This document shows positions 49,084-61,216 of a DNA stretch of 61,373 bases, piece by piece. The stretch is from the NCBI GenBank assembly GCA_021775595.1, contig JAJFHN010000085.1:1-61373 (forward strand). The letters are read 5' to 3'. How positions within the stretch are numbered: position 1 is the stretch's first letter; the number at the start of each line of letters is the position of its first letter. The notes beneath the pieces were generated by a model. The model searched no databases. It was not told the origin of the DNA and was given only the letters and a program-made list of their open reading frames with translations. The stretch is from Hyphomicrobiales bacterium. GTDB lineage: Bacteria > Pseudomonadota > Alphaproteobacteria > Rhizobiales > Methyloligellaceae. A program made the position numbers and the translations under genes.

Positions 49084-50415
49084 ATGACGGCGAGAGATGC
49101 CAGACTTTCAGCGCATGGGGGCACATCCGAAGGCGGGCAGGCGCCGGCAACGGGCAGCTTGGCGCAAACCGATCCGGAAATTTGGGATGTCATCGGACTC
49201 GAGCGCAGGCGCCAGGACGAGGATATCGAGCTGATCGCATCGGAAAACTACGCTTCGCTTGCGGTTATGGAGGCCGCGGGCTCGGTGCTGACCAACAAAT
49301 ACGCCGAGGGTTATCCCGGACGGCGCTATTATGGCGGTTGCCAGTATGTCGACATGGCCGAGACGTTGGCCATCGAACGGCTCACGCGCCTGTTCAATTG
49401 TGGATTCGCCAACGTTCAACCCAATTCGGGCAGCCAGGCCAATCAGGGCGTGCTGATGGCGCTCGCCAAGCCGGGCGACGTCATATTGGGTATGAGCCTC
49501 GCAGCTGGCGGCCATCTCACCCACGGCGCCGCGCCCAACCAATCGGGTAAATGGTTCGACGCCGTGCAGTATGGCGTCAAACGCGAAGATGGTCTGATCG
49601 ACTTTGATGAAGTTGAGAAGCTTGCTTGCGAGCACAAGCCGCGCATCATCATCGCCGGCGGATCGGCCTATCCTCGAAGGATAGATTGCGCCCGCTTTCG
49701 CCAGATCGCCGACGAGGTTGGCGCCATCTTGATGGTGGACATGGCGCACTTTGCCGGTCTGGTTGCGGGCGGGGCCCATCCAAGCCCATTTCCCCACGCC
49801 CATGTGGTGACCTCGACGACCCACAAGACTTTGCGGGGACCGCGGGGGGGAATCATCCTGACCGACGACGAAGCGATCGCAAAAAAGATCAACAGCGCGA
49901 TCTTCCCAGGGCTGCAGGGAGGACCCTTCATGCACATCATCGCCGCCAAGGCGGTGTGCTTTAAAGAGGCGCTGCAGCCCGAATTCAGCGTCTATGCACA
50001 GTCGGTCGTGCAAAACGCGCGCGCGCTCTGTGATGTCTTGAGCCAAGGCGGGCTCGATCTGGTTTCCGGCGGCACCGACACGCATTTGGCGCTTGTCGAC
50101 TTGCGTCCCAAGTCGCTCACCGGCAAAGTTGCCGAGGCCGCATTGGGCCGCGCCAACATCACCTGCAACAAGAACGGCGTGCCGTTCGATCCGGAAAAGC
50201 CGACCGTGACCTCGGGCATCCGCATAGGATCGCCTGCCGGCACCACGCGCGGCTTCGGGATTGCGGAATTCAAAACCGTCGGCGAGCTGATGCTGGAGGT
50301 GTTGGATGGATTGGCGGAGAACGGCGATGAGGCCAACGCCGAATGTGAGGCATCTGTGAAGGCCCGCGTTTTGGAGTTGTGCGCAAGGTTTCCGATCTAC
50401 AGCGAACAGGCATGA
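49084..50415 (+). CDS. glyA: serine hydroxymethyltransferase
   Basis: The 443-residue PLP enzyme interconverts serine and glycine with tetrahydrofolate. Motifs include [44 protein letters not shown] and the PLP lysine in [17 protein letters not shown] 49084 has GAAGGGA before it. A 178-base leader precedes it. nrdR follows 54 bases later. Confidence 0.95.
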   Translation: MTARDARLSAHGGTSEGGQAPATGSLAQTDPEIWDVIGLERRRQDEDIELIASENYASLAVMEAAGSVLTNKYAEGYPGRRYYGGCQYVDMAETLAIERLTRLFNCGFANVQPNSGSQANQGVLMALAKPGDVILGMSLAAGGHLTHGAAPNQSGKWFDAVQYGVKREDGLIDFDEVEKLACEHKPRIIIAGGSAYPRRIDCARFRQIADEVGAILMVDMAHFAGLVAGGAHPSPFPHAHVVTSTTHKTLRGPRGGIILTDDEAIAKKINSAIFPGLQGGPFMHIIAAKAVCFKEALQPEFSVYAQSVVQNARALCDVLSQGGLDLVSGGTDTHLALVDLRPKSLTGKVAEAALGRANITCNKNGVPFDPEKPTVTSGIRIGSPAGTTRGFGIAEFKTVGELMLEVLDGLAENGDEANAECEASVKARVLELCARFPIYSEQA

Positions 50416-50469
50416 TGGCTGGCAGTGGCCGTTACGAGTTGAAGTCCAGATGGGCGGGGAGGGCGGCCG

Positions 50470-50964
50470 ATGCGGTGCCCATATTGCGGTAGCACAAATA
50501 CCCAAGTGAAGGATTCGCGGCCAACGGAAGATCACGCCGCGATCCGCCGCCGCCGCATTTGTTTAGATTGCAGCGGACGCTACACGACGTTCGAGCGCGT
50601 CCAACTGCGCGAACTCATGGTCGTAAAAAAGAGCGGCCGCCGCGTGCCCTTTGACAGAGACAAACTGATGCGTTCGCTTCAGATCGCACTTCGCAAGCGC
50701 CCGGTCGATCCCGAGCGCGTGGAGCGCATGGCCAGCGGAATAGTCCGCCGGCTCGAAAATATGGGTGAGGGCGACGTAAACTCAGAAACCATCGGCCGCC
50801 TCGTCATGGAGGCCCTGAAAGCGCTCGACGACGTCGCCTATGTCCGCTTCGCTTCGGTCTACAAGAACTTCCGCGAAGCCAGAGACTTTGAGGTTTTGCT
50901 GGGCGAATTGACGGGCGAAGAAGAAGATGAGGCGCATATCGCGCGGGCAGAGAGCGACAGCTGA
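50470..50964 (+). CDS. nrdR: transcriptional repressor NrdR
   Basis: The 164-residue protein has a zinc ribbon (C3, C6, C31, C34) and an ATP-cone domain ([30 protein letters not shown]). NrdR senses nucleotides and represses ribonucleotide reductase genes by binding NrdR boxes. It leads the riboflavin gene cluster. Confidence 0.96.
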   Translation: MRCPYCGSTNTQVKDSRPTEDHAAIRRRRICLDCSGRYTTFERVQLRELMVVKKSGRRVPFDRDKLMRSLQIALRKRPVDPERVERMASGIVRRLENMGEGDVNSETIGRLVMEALKALDDVAYVRFASVYKNFREARDFEVLLGELTGEEEDEAHIARAESDS

Positions 50965-51006
50965 AGTCTCCCTCTTGGCCCGGTTTGTACCAGTGAGTTT
51001 GATATC

Positions 51007-52140
51007 GTGAAGCCGTCTCCGATCAGCACCAAGGACAAAGAATTTCTCGATCTGGCCATTAGATTGGCCAATCGCGGCTTAGGTCAGACCTGGCCAAATC
51101 CGAGCGTTGGCGCCGTAGTCGTCGACCAAGACAATGGATTTGAGGTCGTCGCCCGGGGCTGGACCCATCCAGGCGGACGGCCCCATGCCGAACGGATCGC
51201 GCTGGATCAAGCTGGAACGCGCGCCAAGGGCGCAACACTGTATGTGAGCCTCGAACCCTGCGCGCATCACGGCCAAACACCGCCCTGCGTCGATGCGATC
51301 ATCGAAGCAGGCATAGGTCGTGTGGTTTGCGCGATGCGGGATCCCGACGCCCGTGTTGCGGGTAAAGGCTTTGCGCGACTGAACGAGGCCGGTATCGACG
51401 TAGCGCTCGCCTTAGAGCCCGGCGAGGCCTCATGGCTAGTTCTTGGACATGTTTTGCGGCAGGGCGCCGGCCGGCCCTTCGTTCAATTGAAACTCGCCGT
51501 CGGCGCTGATGGCAGGCTCGCACCCGCCGATGGCGCCGGCCGTCCAGTCTGGGTAACCAGTCAAGACGCGCGCGACCGCGGCCACCTGCTGCGCGCGAAG
51601 GCCGACGCGATCATCATTGGCAGAGGAACGGCAATCGCCGACAACCCCGAATTGACGTGCCGCCTGCCGGGCCTTTTACCGCGCTCACCGCTTCGCGTGG
51701 TCATCGATTCCAACCTCCGCCTCGAAACAGACGCGCGCCTGATCGGTGCGATCGATACGGTTGGTCTTTGGGTCGTTTGCGGCGAGACCGCGGACCCGCA
51801 ACGCAAGGCCGCGCTGGAAGACAAGGGTGTCCGCGTCATCGTGGCACCTATGTCCGAAGATGGCCGCATCGATCTCAACAGTGCATTTGGTATCTTGGCG
51901 GATGAGGGTTTGACGCGGGTTCTTGTCGAAGGCGGACCGACTTTGGCGAGCGCCTGTTTCGACGCCGGCTTGATTGACGAAGCGATTTTTTTCACCGGCT
52001 GCGAAGACGTTGGCGAAATCGGCCTGTTGCCTTTCGTCGACGCGACGCTCGATCGCCTGACGCGATCACAGGCCTATCGGCTTTCAAGCGAGCGTTCGGT
52101 CGGCCCCGACCAAATGGCCATTTACCGGCGGGCGGCCTAA
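51007..52140 (+). CDS. ribD: riboflavin biosynthesis deaminase/reductase
   Basis: The 377-residue bifunctional enzyme has an N-terminal zinc deaminase (GGRPHAERIAL with the metal His and catalytic Glu, and EPCAHHGQTPPC) and a C-terminal NADPH-dependent reductase (FVQLKLAVGADGRLA, VEGGPTLASACF). It performs two steps from the GTP product to the ribitylamino-uracil. It starts at GTG 51007. No FMN riboswitch is visible upstream. Confidence 0.94.
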   Translation: MKPSPISTKDKEFLDLAIRLANRGLGQTWPNPSVGAVVVDQDNGFEVVARGWTHPGGRPHAERIALDQAGTRAKGATLYVSLEPCAHHGQTPPCVDAIIEAGIGRVVCAMRDPDARVAGKGFARLNEAGIDVALALEPGEASWLVLGHVLRQGAGRPFVQLKLAVGADGRLAPADGAGRPVWVTSQDARDRGHLLRAKADAIIIGRGTAIADNPELTCRLPGLLPRSPLRVVIDSNLRLETDARLIGAIDTVGLWVVCGETADPQRKAALEDKGVRVIVAPMSEDGRIDLNSAFGILADEGLTRVLVEGGPTLASACFDAGLIDEAIFFTGCEDVGEIGLLPFVDATLDRLTRSQAYRLSSERSVGPDQMAIYRRAA

Positions 52141-52145
52141 GCGCC

Positions 52146-52754
52146 ATGTTCACTGGTCTTATCACCGATATCGGCACAATGCTGGCGCGCGATCAGAACC
52201 GCTTTACCATCGCCAGCACATATGCTGCCGAAGGGATCGCGCTTGGCGCATCGATGTGTTGCGACGGATGCTGCCTGACGGTCAACGCATGCGATGCTTC
52301 CGATGCAGGCGGCAGCATTTTTAGCCTCGATGTCTCAAACGAAACGCTCTCATGCACAACGCTTGGCGCCTGGCAGGCCGGCCGCCAAATAAACTTGGAA
52401 CGCGCGCTCACCCCAAGCAGCGAGCTTGGCGGTCATATTGTGACCGGACACGTGGACGCCGTGGCGGAGATCGTTGCCCGCGATGAAGACGGCGACTCCA
52501 TGCGGTTTAAATTGCAGGTGCCAGACCAACTTTCTGGCTTTATCGCGCAAAAGGGTTCGGTGGCGCTCGATGGCGTATCGCTCACCGTTAACGATGTAGA
52601 GGGTGCGACTTTTGGCATTAACCTCATTCCCCATACGCTGACCGAGACCACCTGGAGCGAGAGGGCGATTGGCGATGGCGTCAATCTGGAGGTGGACCTG
52701 CTGGCCCGCTATGTTGCTAGGATTGGCGCTACAATGAAGACGAGGTCGCTGTGA
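52146..52754 (+). CDS. ribE: riboflavin synthase, alpha chain
   Basis: The 202-residue protein has two lumazine-binding repeats, MFTGLITDIGTM...CCDGCCLTVNAC and GHIVTGHVDAVAEI...SVALDGVSLTVNDVEG. It dismutates 6,7-dimethyl-8-ribityllumazine to riboflavin. It starts five bases after ribD and overlaps ribB by four. Confidence 0.95.
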   Translation: MFTGLITDIGTMLARDQNRFTIASTYAAEGIALGASMCCDGCCLTVNACDASDAGGSIFSLDVSNETLSCTTLGAWQAGRQINLERALTPSSELGGHIVTGHVDAVAEIVARDEDGDSMRFKLQVPDQLSGFIAQKGSVALDGVSLTVNDVEGATFGINLIPHTLTETTWSERAIGDGVNLEVDLLARYVARIGATMKTRSL

Positions 52755-53881
52755 GCGTTGCCGAGCACGATACATTGAGCACGCATCTGTCGTCGATCGA
52801 GGAGGTCCTTGAGGACGCCCGCAACGGCCGCATGTTCATCTTGGTCGATGCCGAAGAGCGCGAAAACGAGGGCGACCTTGTGATTCCGGCTCAAATGGCG
52901 ACGCCGGAAGCCATCAATTTCATGGCCACCCACGGCCGAGGCCTGATTTGCCTTGCGTTGAATTCCGAGCGCGCAGATCTGCTCAATCTTGAGCCAATGG
53001 CTCGCTCGAACAAGTCACGGCATCAAACCGCCTTCACCGTATCAATCGAAGCGCGTGAGGGCATTTCAACAGGAATTTCGGCCCACGATCGCTCGCACAC
53101 GATCGCGGTCGCGATTGATCCGACGAAAGATTCGCGAGACATCGTCACCCCGGGCCACGTTTTTCCCCTGGTTGCCAAGAATGGCGGCGTTTTGGTGCGC
53201 TCGGGCCATACCGAAGCTGCCGTCGATGTTGCGCGTTTGGCCGGCGTTTATCCTGCCGGCGTCATTTGCGAGATAATGAATGACGACGGCACGATGGCCA
53301 GGCTCACCGACCTCATTCCCTTTGCCGAACGCCATGGGCTGAAGATCGCGACCATTTCCGATTTGATCGCTTATCGCCTCAAATACGACAGTTTGGTGAA
53401 CAGCATCGAAGAGACATCGATGACAAGCGCCTTTGGCGGTGAATTCACGCTGAAGGTCTATGCCAGCACGACCCAGCCCGTTGAACACATCGCCTTGGTC
53501 AAGGGAGATGTCTCGGCGCCAGGCCCCGTCATGGTGCGCATGCACGCCTGCAATGTTTTGTCCGACATGCTCGGAACGGATGGTCACAAGCGCTCACTGG
53601 TGCAAAAGGCGATGGAAAAGATCGCCGACAACGAGCGGGGCGTTGTTGTTCTGATACGCGAGACCAACTCCCATGCGGTCTCAGAAAGATTGCATGGTTC
53701 GCCGCCCAAGCCCAAGGGCACAGCCCTCGGTCCACGCTTGGTGGAATACGGCATCGGCGCGCAGATACTGCTCGATCTGGGTGTGCGCGAAATGGTTCTG
53801 CTGTCAAATTCACCCGCTCCCAAGGTCGTTGGACTGGAGGGCTACGGCCTGAAGATCGTCGGCCACGAACGGCTGGGCTGA
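52751..53881 (+). CDS. ribB: 3,4-dihydroxy-2-butanone-4-phosphate synthase fused to degenerate GTP cyclohydrolase II
   Basis: The 376-residue protein has a full RibB domain (acidic loop DAEERENEGDL at 33-43, THGRGLICLA, HDRSHTI) to about residue 205 and a RibA-like second half. In that half the first zinc cysteine (C267) is present, but the second and third, expected as CDC at 278-280, are G-H-K. It therefore cannot act as a normal GTP cyclohydrolase II; I recall this RibBX arrangement from alphaproteobacteria, with RibA supplied elsewhere. It overlaps ribE by four bases. Confidence 0.93.
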   Translation: MSVAEHDTLSTHLSSIEEVLEDARNGRMFILVDAEERENEGDLVIPAQMATPEAINFMATHGRGLICLALNSERADLLNLEPMARSNKSRHQTAFTVSIEAREGISTGISAHDRSHTIAVAIDPTKDSRDIVTPGHVFPLVAKNGGVLVRSGHTEAAVDVARLAGVYPAGVICEIMNDDGTMARLTDLIPFAERHGLKIATISDLIAYRLKYDSLVNSIEETSMTSAFGGEFTLKVYASTTQPVEHIALVKGDVSAPGPVMVRMHACNVLSDMLGTDGHKRSLVQKAMEKIADNERGVVVLIRETNSHAVSERLHGSPPKPKGTALGPRLVEYGIGAQILLDLGVREMVLLSNSPAPKVVGLEGYGLKIVGHERLG

Positions 53882-53889
53882 GGCGGGCG

Positions 53890-54354
53890 ATGACAACATC
53901 GCAGCCATCCGTTCTCATCATCGAGGCGCGCTTCTACAGCGAGATCGCCGACGAGCTGATGGCCGGGGCGACAGCACATTTGCAGAGCCAAGACATCGCC
54001 TTTGAGCGTCTTGCCGTACCTGGGGCGCTCGAAATTCCCATCGCGCTCTCGATTGCGCTCAAAAACCGCATGGTAGGTGAACGCGCCCGTCATCAGGGGT
54101 GCATTGCATTGGGTTGCGTAATTCGCGGCGAGACGTCGCACTACGACATCGTTGCAGGTGAATCCGCCGCCGCGCTGATAAGAATCGCGAGCGATAACGC
54201 TTTGCCGCTGGGAAATGGTATCCTAACCGTCGAGACCCACGAGCAAGCAATGGTCCGGGCCAGTGCGGAAGGCAAAAACAAGGGGCGTGACGCCGCTGCG
54301 GCCTGCCTGTCTCTCATGAGCTTGTTCCAGGATCGGCCAGACCAGACGCAATGA
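53890..54354 (+). CDS. ribH: 6,7-dimethyl-8-ribityllumazine synthase
   Basis: The 154-residue protein has the lumazine synthase fold with VPGALEIPIALSIAL, GCVIRGETSHYDIVAGESA, NGILTVETHEQAMVRA and the RDAAAACLSLM helix. It makes the substrate of riboflavin synthase. It sits between ribB and nusB with very short gaps. Confidence 0.95.
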   Translation: MTTSQPSVLIIEARFYSEIADELMAGATAHLQSQDIAFERLAVPGALEIPIALSIALKNRMVGERARHQGCIALGCVIRGETSHYDIVAGESAAALIRIASDNALPLGNGILTVETHEQAMVRASAEGKNKGRDAAAACLSLMSLFQDRPDQTQ

Positions 54355-54361
54355 AACAAAG

Positions 54362-54874
54362 ATGATCATGGGCGCAAGCCAAGATAATGCCAAGGCTCCC
54401 GCGCGCACGTCCGCCCATGGGCGAAGCACGGCGCGCCTGGCCGCCGTCCAGGCGCTCTACCAAATGGATATAGCGGGCATCGATCTAAATAAAGTGATCG
54501 AAGAGTTTCGCGAACATCGTCTGGGCCACGAGCTCGATGGCGAACAGTACGCGGTCGCCGATGCGCGTTTCTTTCGGGACGTCCTAGAAGGTGTTGTCGA
54601 GCAACAGCGCACGCTCGATCCCATGATAAATGACAGCCTGGCTGAAGGCTGGCGCCTCAGCCGCATCGACAGCATCCTGCGCGCGATTTTGCGGGCCGCT
54701 GCCTACGAGTTGTTTCGGCGCGATGACGTGCCGGCCAAGACCGTCATCAACGAGTACATCGATATCACCCACGCATTCTTTCAAGGCGAAGAACCCAAGG
54801 CGGTAAACGGAATACTGGACAACTTGGCGCACTCGCTGCGCGCGGAAGAGTTCGAGCCCGAGAAGAATGTCTGA
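54362..54874 (+). CDS. nusB: transcription antitermination protein NusB
   Basis: The 170-residue all-helical protein has RLAAVQALYQMDIAG near the N-terminus and RAAAYELFRRDDVPAKTVINEYIDITHAFFQGEEPKAVNGILDNLA. NusB binds boxA RNA with NusE for rRNA antitermination. ribH-nusB-thiL is the standard order; it overlaps thiL by eight bases. A second ATG two codons in could be the start. Confidence 0.95.
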   Translation: MIMGASQDNAKAPARTSAHGRSTARLAAVQALYQMDIAGIDLNKVIEEFREHRLGHELDGEQYAVADARFFRDVLEGVVEQQRTLDPMINDSLAEGWRLSRIDSILRAILRAAAYELFRRDDVPAKTVINEYIDITHAFFQGEEPKAVNGILDNLAHSLRAEEFEPEKNV

Positions 54875-55889
54875 CAAGGATGCGCCCGCTGGTTCTGGCG
54901 AATCGAGCGAAGCGGACATCATCTCCCGCTATTTCGCGCCGCTCGCCCAAGGCGCTGGAGAGGCGCTTGGCCTCATTGATGACGCCGCGCTGATCTCACC
55001 CGATAGCGCAACAGACCTCGTGCTCACCACCGATGGCCTCGTCGCTGGACAGCACTTCGTGGAAGACAGCAATCCACGGGACATCGCATTCAAGGCGCTG
55101 GCCGTGAACGTATCGGACCTCGTCGCCAAGGGCGCCGAGCCCTATCTCTATCTCTTGACCCTAGCCTTGCCCGCCGCCGATCCGGTCTGGCTTGAGCAAT
55201 TCGCCGAGGGCCTTGCCGAAGCTCAGTCCAGCTTTGGCTGCCGCTTGGCCGGAGGCGATACAGTCGCCACGAGCGGACCGCTCACGCTTTCAATCACGGC
55301 CATTGGCCGGTTGCCGGCCAATGAGATGGTTAAGCGATCGGGAGGCGCTGCGGGCGATATGCTTTATGTCAGCGGTTCGATCGGTGACGCGGCGCTCGGT
55401 CTTGCCCTGACGCAGGATGCGTCCATGGCTGCTGCCTGGCAGCTTGACGAGGCACAATTCGAATGTCTGGTGACGCGCTATCGGCGTCCCGCGCCGCCTT
55501 TAGCGCTAGCGCCTATTTTGCGCCGTTTCGCGCATGCCGCGATGGATATATCGGACGGCTTGATCGGCGACTTCGATGCCTTGTGCCGGGCTTCGGGCAC
55601 GGGCGGGGAGATCACGCTCGAGCACGTCCCGTTATCACAGGCGGCGGAACGGGCGATGCTGCATGACAAGTCCACCCGCGAGCGGATCATGACAGGTGGT
55701 GATGATTACCAAGTCCTGGCGGCCGTGCCGCTGGCGCAATGCGATGCATTCGAAGCAGCGAGCCGGAAAGCTGAAATTTCGGTGACGCGCATCGGCGTCC
55801 TATCCAAGCAGGGCGCGGGGATCTGCGCTCGCGACGCAAGTGGCGCGGAGGTTTTGTTCGAGCGGCCAAAATTCGATCATTTTCGCTAG
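54867..55889 (+). CDS. thiL: thiamine-monophosphate kinase
   Basis: The 340-residue protein has the PurM/ThiL fold: IDDAALISPDS and LTTDGLVAGQHFV near the N-terminus, GGDTVAT, MDISDGLIGDFDALC and MTGGDDYQVLAAV. It phosphorylates thiamine monophosphate to thiamine pyrophosphate. It overlaps nusB by eight bases. Confidence 0.95.
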   Translation: MSDKDAPAGSGESSEADIISRYFAPLAQGAGEALGLIDDAALISPDSATDLVLTTDGLVAGQHFVEDSNPRDIAFKALAVNVSDLVAKGAEPYLYLLTLALPAADPVWLEQFAEGLAEAQSSFGCRLAGGDTVATSGPLTLSITAIGRLPANEMVKRSGGAAGDMLYVSGSIGDAALGLALTQDASMAAAWQLDEAQFECLVTRYRRPAPPLALAPILRRFAHAAMDISDGLIGDFDALCRASGTGGEITLEHVPLSQAAERAMLHDKSTRERIMTGGDDYQVLAAVPLAQCDAFEAASRKAEISVTRIGVLSKQGAGICARDASGAEVLFERPKFDHFR

Positions 55890-56081
55890 GGCGCCGACCG
55901 CGAAAGCAAATGTGAATGAATTACTCTGCCATGTTGCGCCCGCGCGGCAATTTTGGCATGGTCCGCGCAAATTTGGGGCAGCGTCGAGTCCTTCATCCTC
56001 GAAAACAGCGCAACGAGCAGCGTTTCGGCGCCATCATCGAATTCTTGAATTTCCAACGCCTTCCACTGGGAGCTGACCGTC

Positions 56082-58214
<2,133 letters not shown>

Positions 58215-58253
58215 GGCTGGCGGCGGCCGGCGGCTCGTAGGGGTCTATTTTCC

Positions 58254-58730
58254 CTAGAAGGGATCTACGTCGTCGTCCTTGCCGAGATTTCCGGCGCGAT
58301 TTCCTAGGTTGCCGAAGAATTGCTCGATCATGGTGAGATCGGAATTCCTCGATGGCGTTTCGCCTTTCATGAAATCGACGATACGCCCGTCACGCAGGCC
58401 GTAATTGGCCATGCGCACGACGCTCTCGCTTTCGTTGAAGTAGACCGCCACCACCTTGCGGTCGACAACAGCGGGTTTCATAAAAGGCGCGTGGCGCTGT
58501 GTGCTTGAAATATAGTAATACGCGCCGCCGCCAATCGTGCTCGTCGTATCGGGTGTGCCGAGTGAAACCTTGACCTGTTCCTTCGACATGCCGGGTCGGA
58601 CTTGCTTGATGTCCTCATCGGTGAACACATGGCCGTGCCGGTCAAGATGGGATGTGCAGCCGGTCAGTGCCGACGCAGACAGCGCGGCAAGAACGATCAG
58701 TGCCGGCAGGCGGCGAGGTAAGATTGTCAT
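58254..58730 (-). CDS. bamE: outer-membrane assembly lipoprotein BamE
   Basis: The 158-residue lipoprotein precursor has a lipobox with C25 in ALTGC, then the SmpA/OmlA fold (DIKQVRPGMSKEQVKVSLGTPDTTS...YYYISSTQRHAPF). It is part of the BAM complex that inserts beta-barrels such as the porin found here. ATG 58730 gives the correct signal peptide. It is divergent from the next gene. Confidence 0.93.
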   Translation of the reverse strand: MTILPRRLPALIVLAALSASALTGCTSHLDRHGHVFTDEDIKQVRPGMSKEQVKVSLGTPDTTSTIGGGAYYYISSTQRHAPFMKPAVVDRKVVAVYFNESESVVRMANYGLRDGRIVDFMKGETPSRNSDLTMIEQFFGNLGNRAGNLGKDDDVDPF

Positions 58731-58903
58731 CAGCACAGCAGCGTTTCTCAAAAGCCTTTGGGGGCCGGCTGGATATATAGTCGCAGCAAGCGGGTCCCTC
58801 AAATTCAAGGATAACACGATGCTTTCTCGACCAGCACCCTTCATCGATGATGGGCCGAATCAGTGGCCTCTCATTATTCGCCTAAAACCTTGACGACAGG
58901 ACA

Positions 58904-59473
58904 ATGTTTTCCTGGTTTCACAATCGCAAGCAGCAAGAGACGACTGCGCAAAATATTTATGGCTCTATTGTGGCGCAGGCCCGTCAACCGGACTTTTACG
59001 CCAAGCTGAGTGTTCCAGATACTCTGGAGGGTCGCTTTGAAATTCTGCTGATTCACGTGTTCCTCGTCACTCACACCCTGCAGGCCGCCGATCGCGATTA
59101 TGGCGTGTTGACGACGCGCCTCATCGAATTGTTTATCGTCGATATCGATGCAACCATGCGCGAATTGGGTGTTTCGGATATGCGCGTGTCAAAGAAAATG
59201 CATGTACTAACGGATGTCTTCTACAGCCGGATGCACGTCTATCGTGACGCTATCGCGGGCAGGGAAGGCGATGGTCTGGCCGCCGTATTGTTGGAGCATG
59301 TCTATCAGGGGGACGCGGCACGGCGCTGTAATGCAAGGAAACTTGCGTCCTATATGATGCGGTCTGCCAAAAAACTGCACGCGGCGGCGCACAAATTCGA
59401 TGCCCATCCGGTCGTGAATTTTGCGCCGATCCTTAATCGCGGCAAGCCTCAAAGCCAGTCCGAAGGCAGCTAG
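58904..59473 (+). CDS. ubiquinol-cytochrome c chaperone (CBP3-like)
   Basis: The 189-residue protein matches the ubiquinol-cytochrome C chaperone family: YGSIVAQARQPDFYAKLSVPDTLEGRFEILLIHVFLV and a helical remainder with DIDATMRELGVSDMRVSKKM. In mitochondria, Cbp3 helps synthesise and assemble cytochrome b; the bacterial homologue is thought to act likewise in the bc1 complex. It is followed immediately by the YceD-type gene. Confidence 0.9.
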   Translation: MFSWFHNRKQQETTAQNIYGSIVAQARQPDFYAKLSVPDTLEGRFEILLIHVFLVTHTLQAADRDYGVLTTRLIELFIVDIDATMRELGVSDMRVSKKMHVLTDVFYSRMHVYRDAIAGREGDGLAAVLLEHVYQGDAARRCNARKLASYMMRSAKKLHAAAHKFDAHPVVNFAPILNRGKPQSQSEGS

Positions 59474-60001
59474 ATGACCGACCTCGCAGCCCCGTTCAGT
59501 AGAATTTTCCAGGCAGCAGACGCGCCTTCGCACGGGCTCAGCGTGGATGACGCCGCAACCAAATACGAGCGGCAGAAAACGGCTGAATTGCTCGATGTAT
59601 TGTCGGTGGATCGACTCGAGTTTCGAGCCGTGATCACACCGGCAGACGATGGCGCCTATGACGTCATTGGATCCGTTCGTGCGCGCTTGGTGCAGACATG
59701 CGTCATCACGCTGGAGCCAATCGCGGTGGACATCGATAACGCGATAAACGTCCGCTACCTGCCCGACGGAAAGCTTAAAGCCGAAGAAGACGAGGTTCTA
59801 AACCCCGAGGAGCGCGATTTGGAGCCGTTGGGCGATGGCGCCTTGGATCTCGGCCAATTGGCCTATGAATACCTCGTCATCGCGCTCGATCCATATCCAA
59901 AAGGCGCGGGAAGCGAGTTTGACTGGAAGGGTTCCGATCGGGCCGACGCGGAGGACGAAGACAAGCCCTTTTCGGCGTTGCGGCAACTCAAGGAACGCTA
60001 G
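59474..60001 (+). CDS. YceD/DUF177-family protein
   Basis: The 175-residue protein starts directly after the stop of the chaperone gene. It has the DUF177 features: a beta-rich core (VRARLVQTCVITLEPIAVDIDNAINVRYLP) and the acidic LDLGQLAYEYLVIALDPYPK stretch. YceD proteins affect 23S rRNA metabolism and are often linked to rpmF; here rpmF is not present between it and plsX. Confidence 0.9.
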   Translation: MTDLAAPFSRIFQAADAPSHGLSVDDAATKYERQKTAELLDVLSVDRLEFRAVITPADDGAYDVIGSVRARLVQTCVITLEPIAVDIDNAINVRYLPDGKLKAEEDEVLNPEERDLEPLGDGALDLGQLAYEYLVIALDPYPKGAGSEFDWKGSDRADAEDEDKPFSALRQLKER

Positions 60002-60105
60002 TTCGCTCGGACCAGATGAAGCGCCCAGCCGAAGGCCATGATTAGATTTGGGTTGTTTCGCGTTGGCAAATAAGTATTTTCGGTCAGCTTGTGTGCAAGC
60101 GCGGA

Positions 60106-60117
60106 GTCCGATCGGAC
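60106..60117 (+). promoter_or_regulatory. 12-base palindrome before plsX, possible operator
   Basis: GTCCGATCGGAC is a perfect 12-base palindrome about 40 bases before the plsX start. A small stem GCTTG-TGTG-CAAGC (60087-60100) lies just upstream. A regulator of the plsX-fabH unit could bind here, but none is known to me. Confidence 0.35.
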
Positions 60118-60153
60118 ACGAGTTTCCAACAATCTATTAGAACCAATGTGGAA

Positions 60154-61197
60154 ATGGTGGCGCCACTTACGATTGCGTTGGATGCTATGGGGGGTGACCA
60201 CGGCCCGGAGGTCGTGATTGGCGGAGCGGGGCTATCCCGTGCCCGGCACCCCGACACGCGCTATTTGCTGTTTGGCCAAGAAGACACAATCGCACCTTTG
60301 CTCGAAGCCGATAGCGGGCTCGCCGAGAACTGCGAGATCATTCACACAGATGTGGCGATCCCAATGGACGCCAAGCCGAGCCAAGCTCTACGCAAGGGCC
60401 GCTGGAAGAGCAGCATGTGGCTGGCAATCGAGGCCGTGCGCGATGGCAAGGCGGACGCAGTTGTCTCGGCCGGCAACACCGGCGCGTTGATGGCGATGGC
60501 CAGGTTCTGTCTCAAAACGCTGCCGGGTATCGAACGACCTGCGATTGCGGCCATTTGGCCGACCGTGGCGAGCGAATGTATCGTTCTGGATGTCGGCGCG
60601 AACGTCTCGGCCGACACCCGGCAATTGATTGATTTCGCCGTCATGGGCGCGGCAATGGCCCGCGGCGTCTTCGGCCTTGAGCGCCCGACCGTCGGACTGC
60701 TCAATATCGGCGTCGAGGAAATCAAGGGCTTGGAGGACATCAGGAGCGCGGGAGCTGCGCTGCGAACGTCCGAGCCGCCTTTCGATTACAGAGGATTTGT
60801 GGAAGGCAGCGATGTTGGGATGGGCGCGGTGGATGTGGTCGTCACCGAGGGATTTGCCGGCAATATTGCCTTGAAGACGGCCGAGGGGACGGCCAGGCAA
60901 ATCGCTGAATATCTGCGCGCTGCGATGAACAGGTCGCTGCTGGCGCGATTGGGCGCTTTGCTTGCCCAGGGCGCCTTTCGGGCGCTGGCGGAAAAGATGG
61001 ATCCGCGCCATTCGAACGGTGGCATATTTTTGGGCCTCAATGGAATTGTCATAAAGAGCCATGGTGGCGCCGATGCAACCGGCTTTGCGAGTGCAGTTGA
61101 CCTCGCATACGAAATGGCGCACGGACGGTTGGTGGAACGCATCGCTGAAAATGTCGAGAAGTTCCACACCAAACTCGATATCGACGATGTCGCATAG
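60154..61197 (+). CDS. plsX: phosphate acyltransferase PlsX
   Basis: The 347-residue enzyme makes acyl-phosphate from acyl-ACP at the membrane surface, the first step to phospholipids. It has [20 protein letters not shown] at the start, then [12 protein letters not shown] and [16 protein letters not shown] 60154 matches the family start. fabH follows 19 bases later. Confidence 0.94.
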   Translation: MVAPLTIALDAMGGDHGPEVVIGGAGLSRARHPDTRYLLFGQEDTIAPLLEADSGLAENCEIIHTDVAIPMDAKPSQALRKGRWKSSMWLAIEAVRDGKADAVVSAGNTGALMAMARFCLKTLPGIERPAIAAIWPTVASECIVLDVGANVSADTRQLIDFAVMGAAMARGVFGLERPTVGLLNIGVEEIKGLEDIRSAGAALRTSEPPFDYRGFVEGSDVGMGAVDVVVTEGFAGNIALKTAEGTARQIAEYLRAAMNRSLLARLGALLAQGAFRALAEKMDPRHSNGGIFLGLNGIVIKSHGGADATGFASAVDLAYEMAHGRLVERIAENVEKFHTKLDIDDVA

Positions 61198-61216
61198 CGA
61201 CTAGGAAAGGGCCGCG

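Noticed and set aside
49108-50535. 475-residue open frame antisense to glyA and nrdR
   Set aside because: It lies wholly over confident genes, with no family features.
50965-51006. FMN riboswitch before ribD
   Set aside because: The gap is only 42 bases and has no conserved stems.
55940-55985. sigma-54-like promoter (TGGCAT...GCGCA) before hppA
   Set aside because: The second element does not match TTGCA, so it is not good enough to report.
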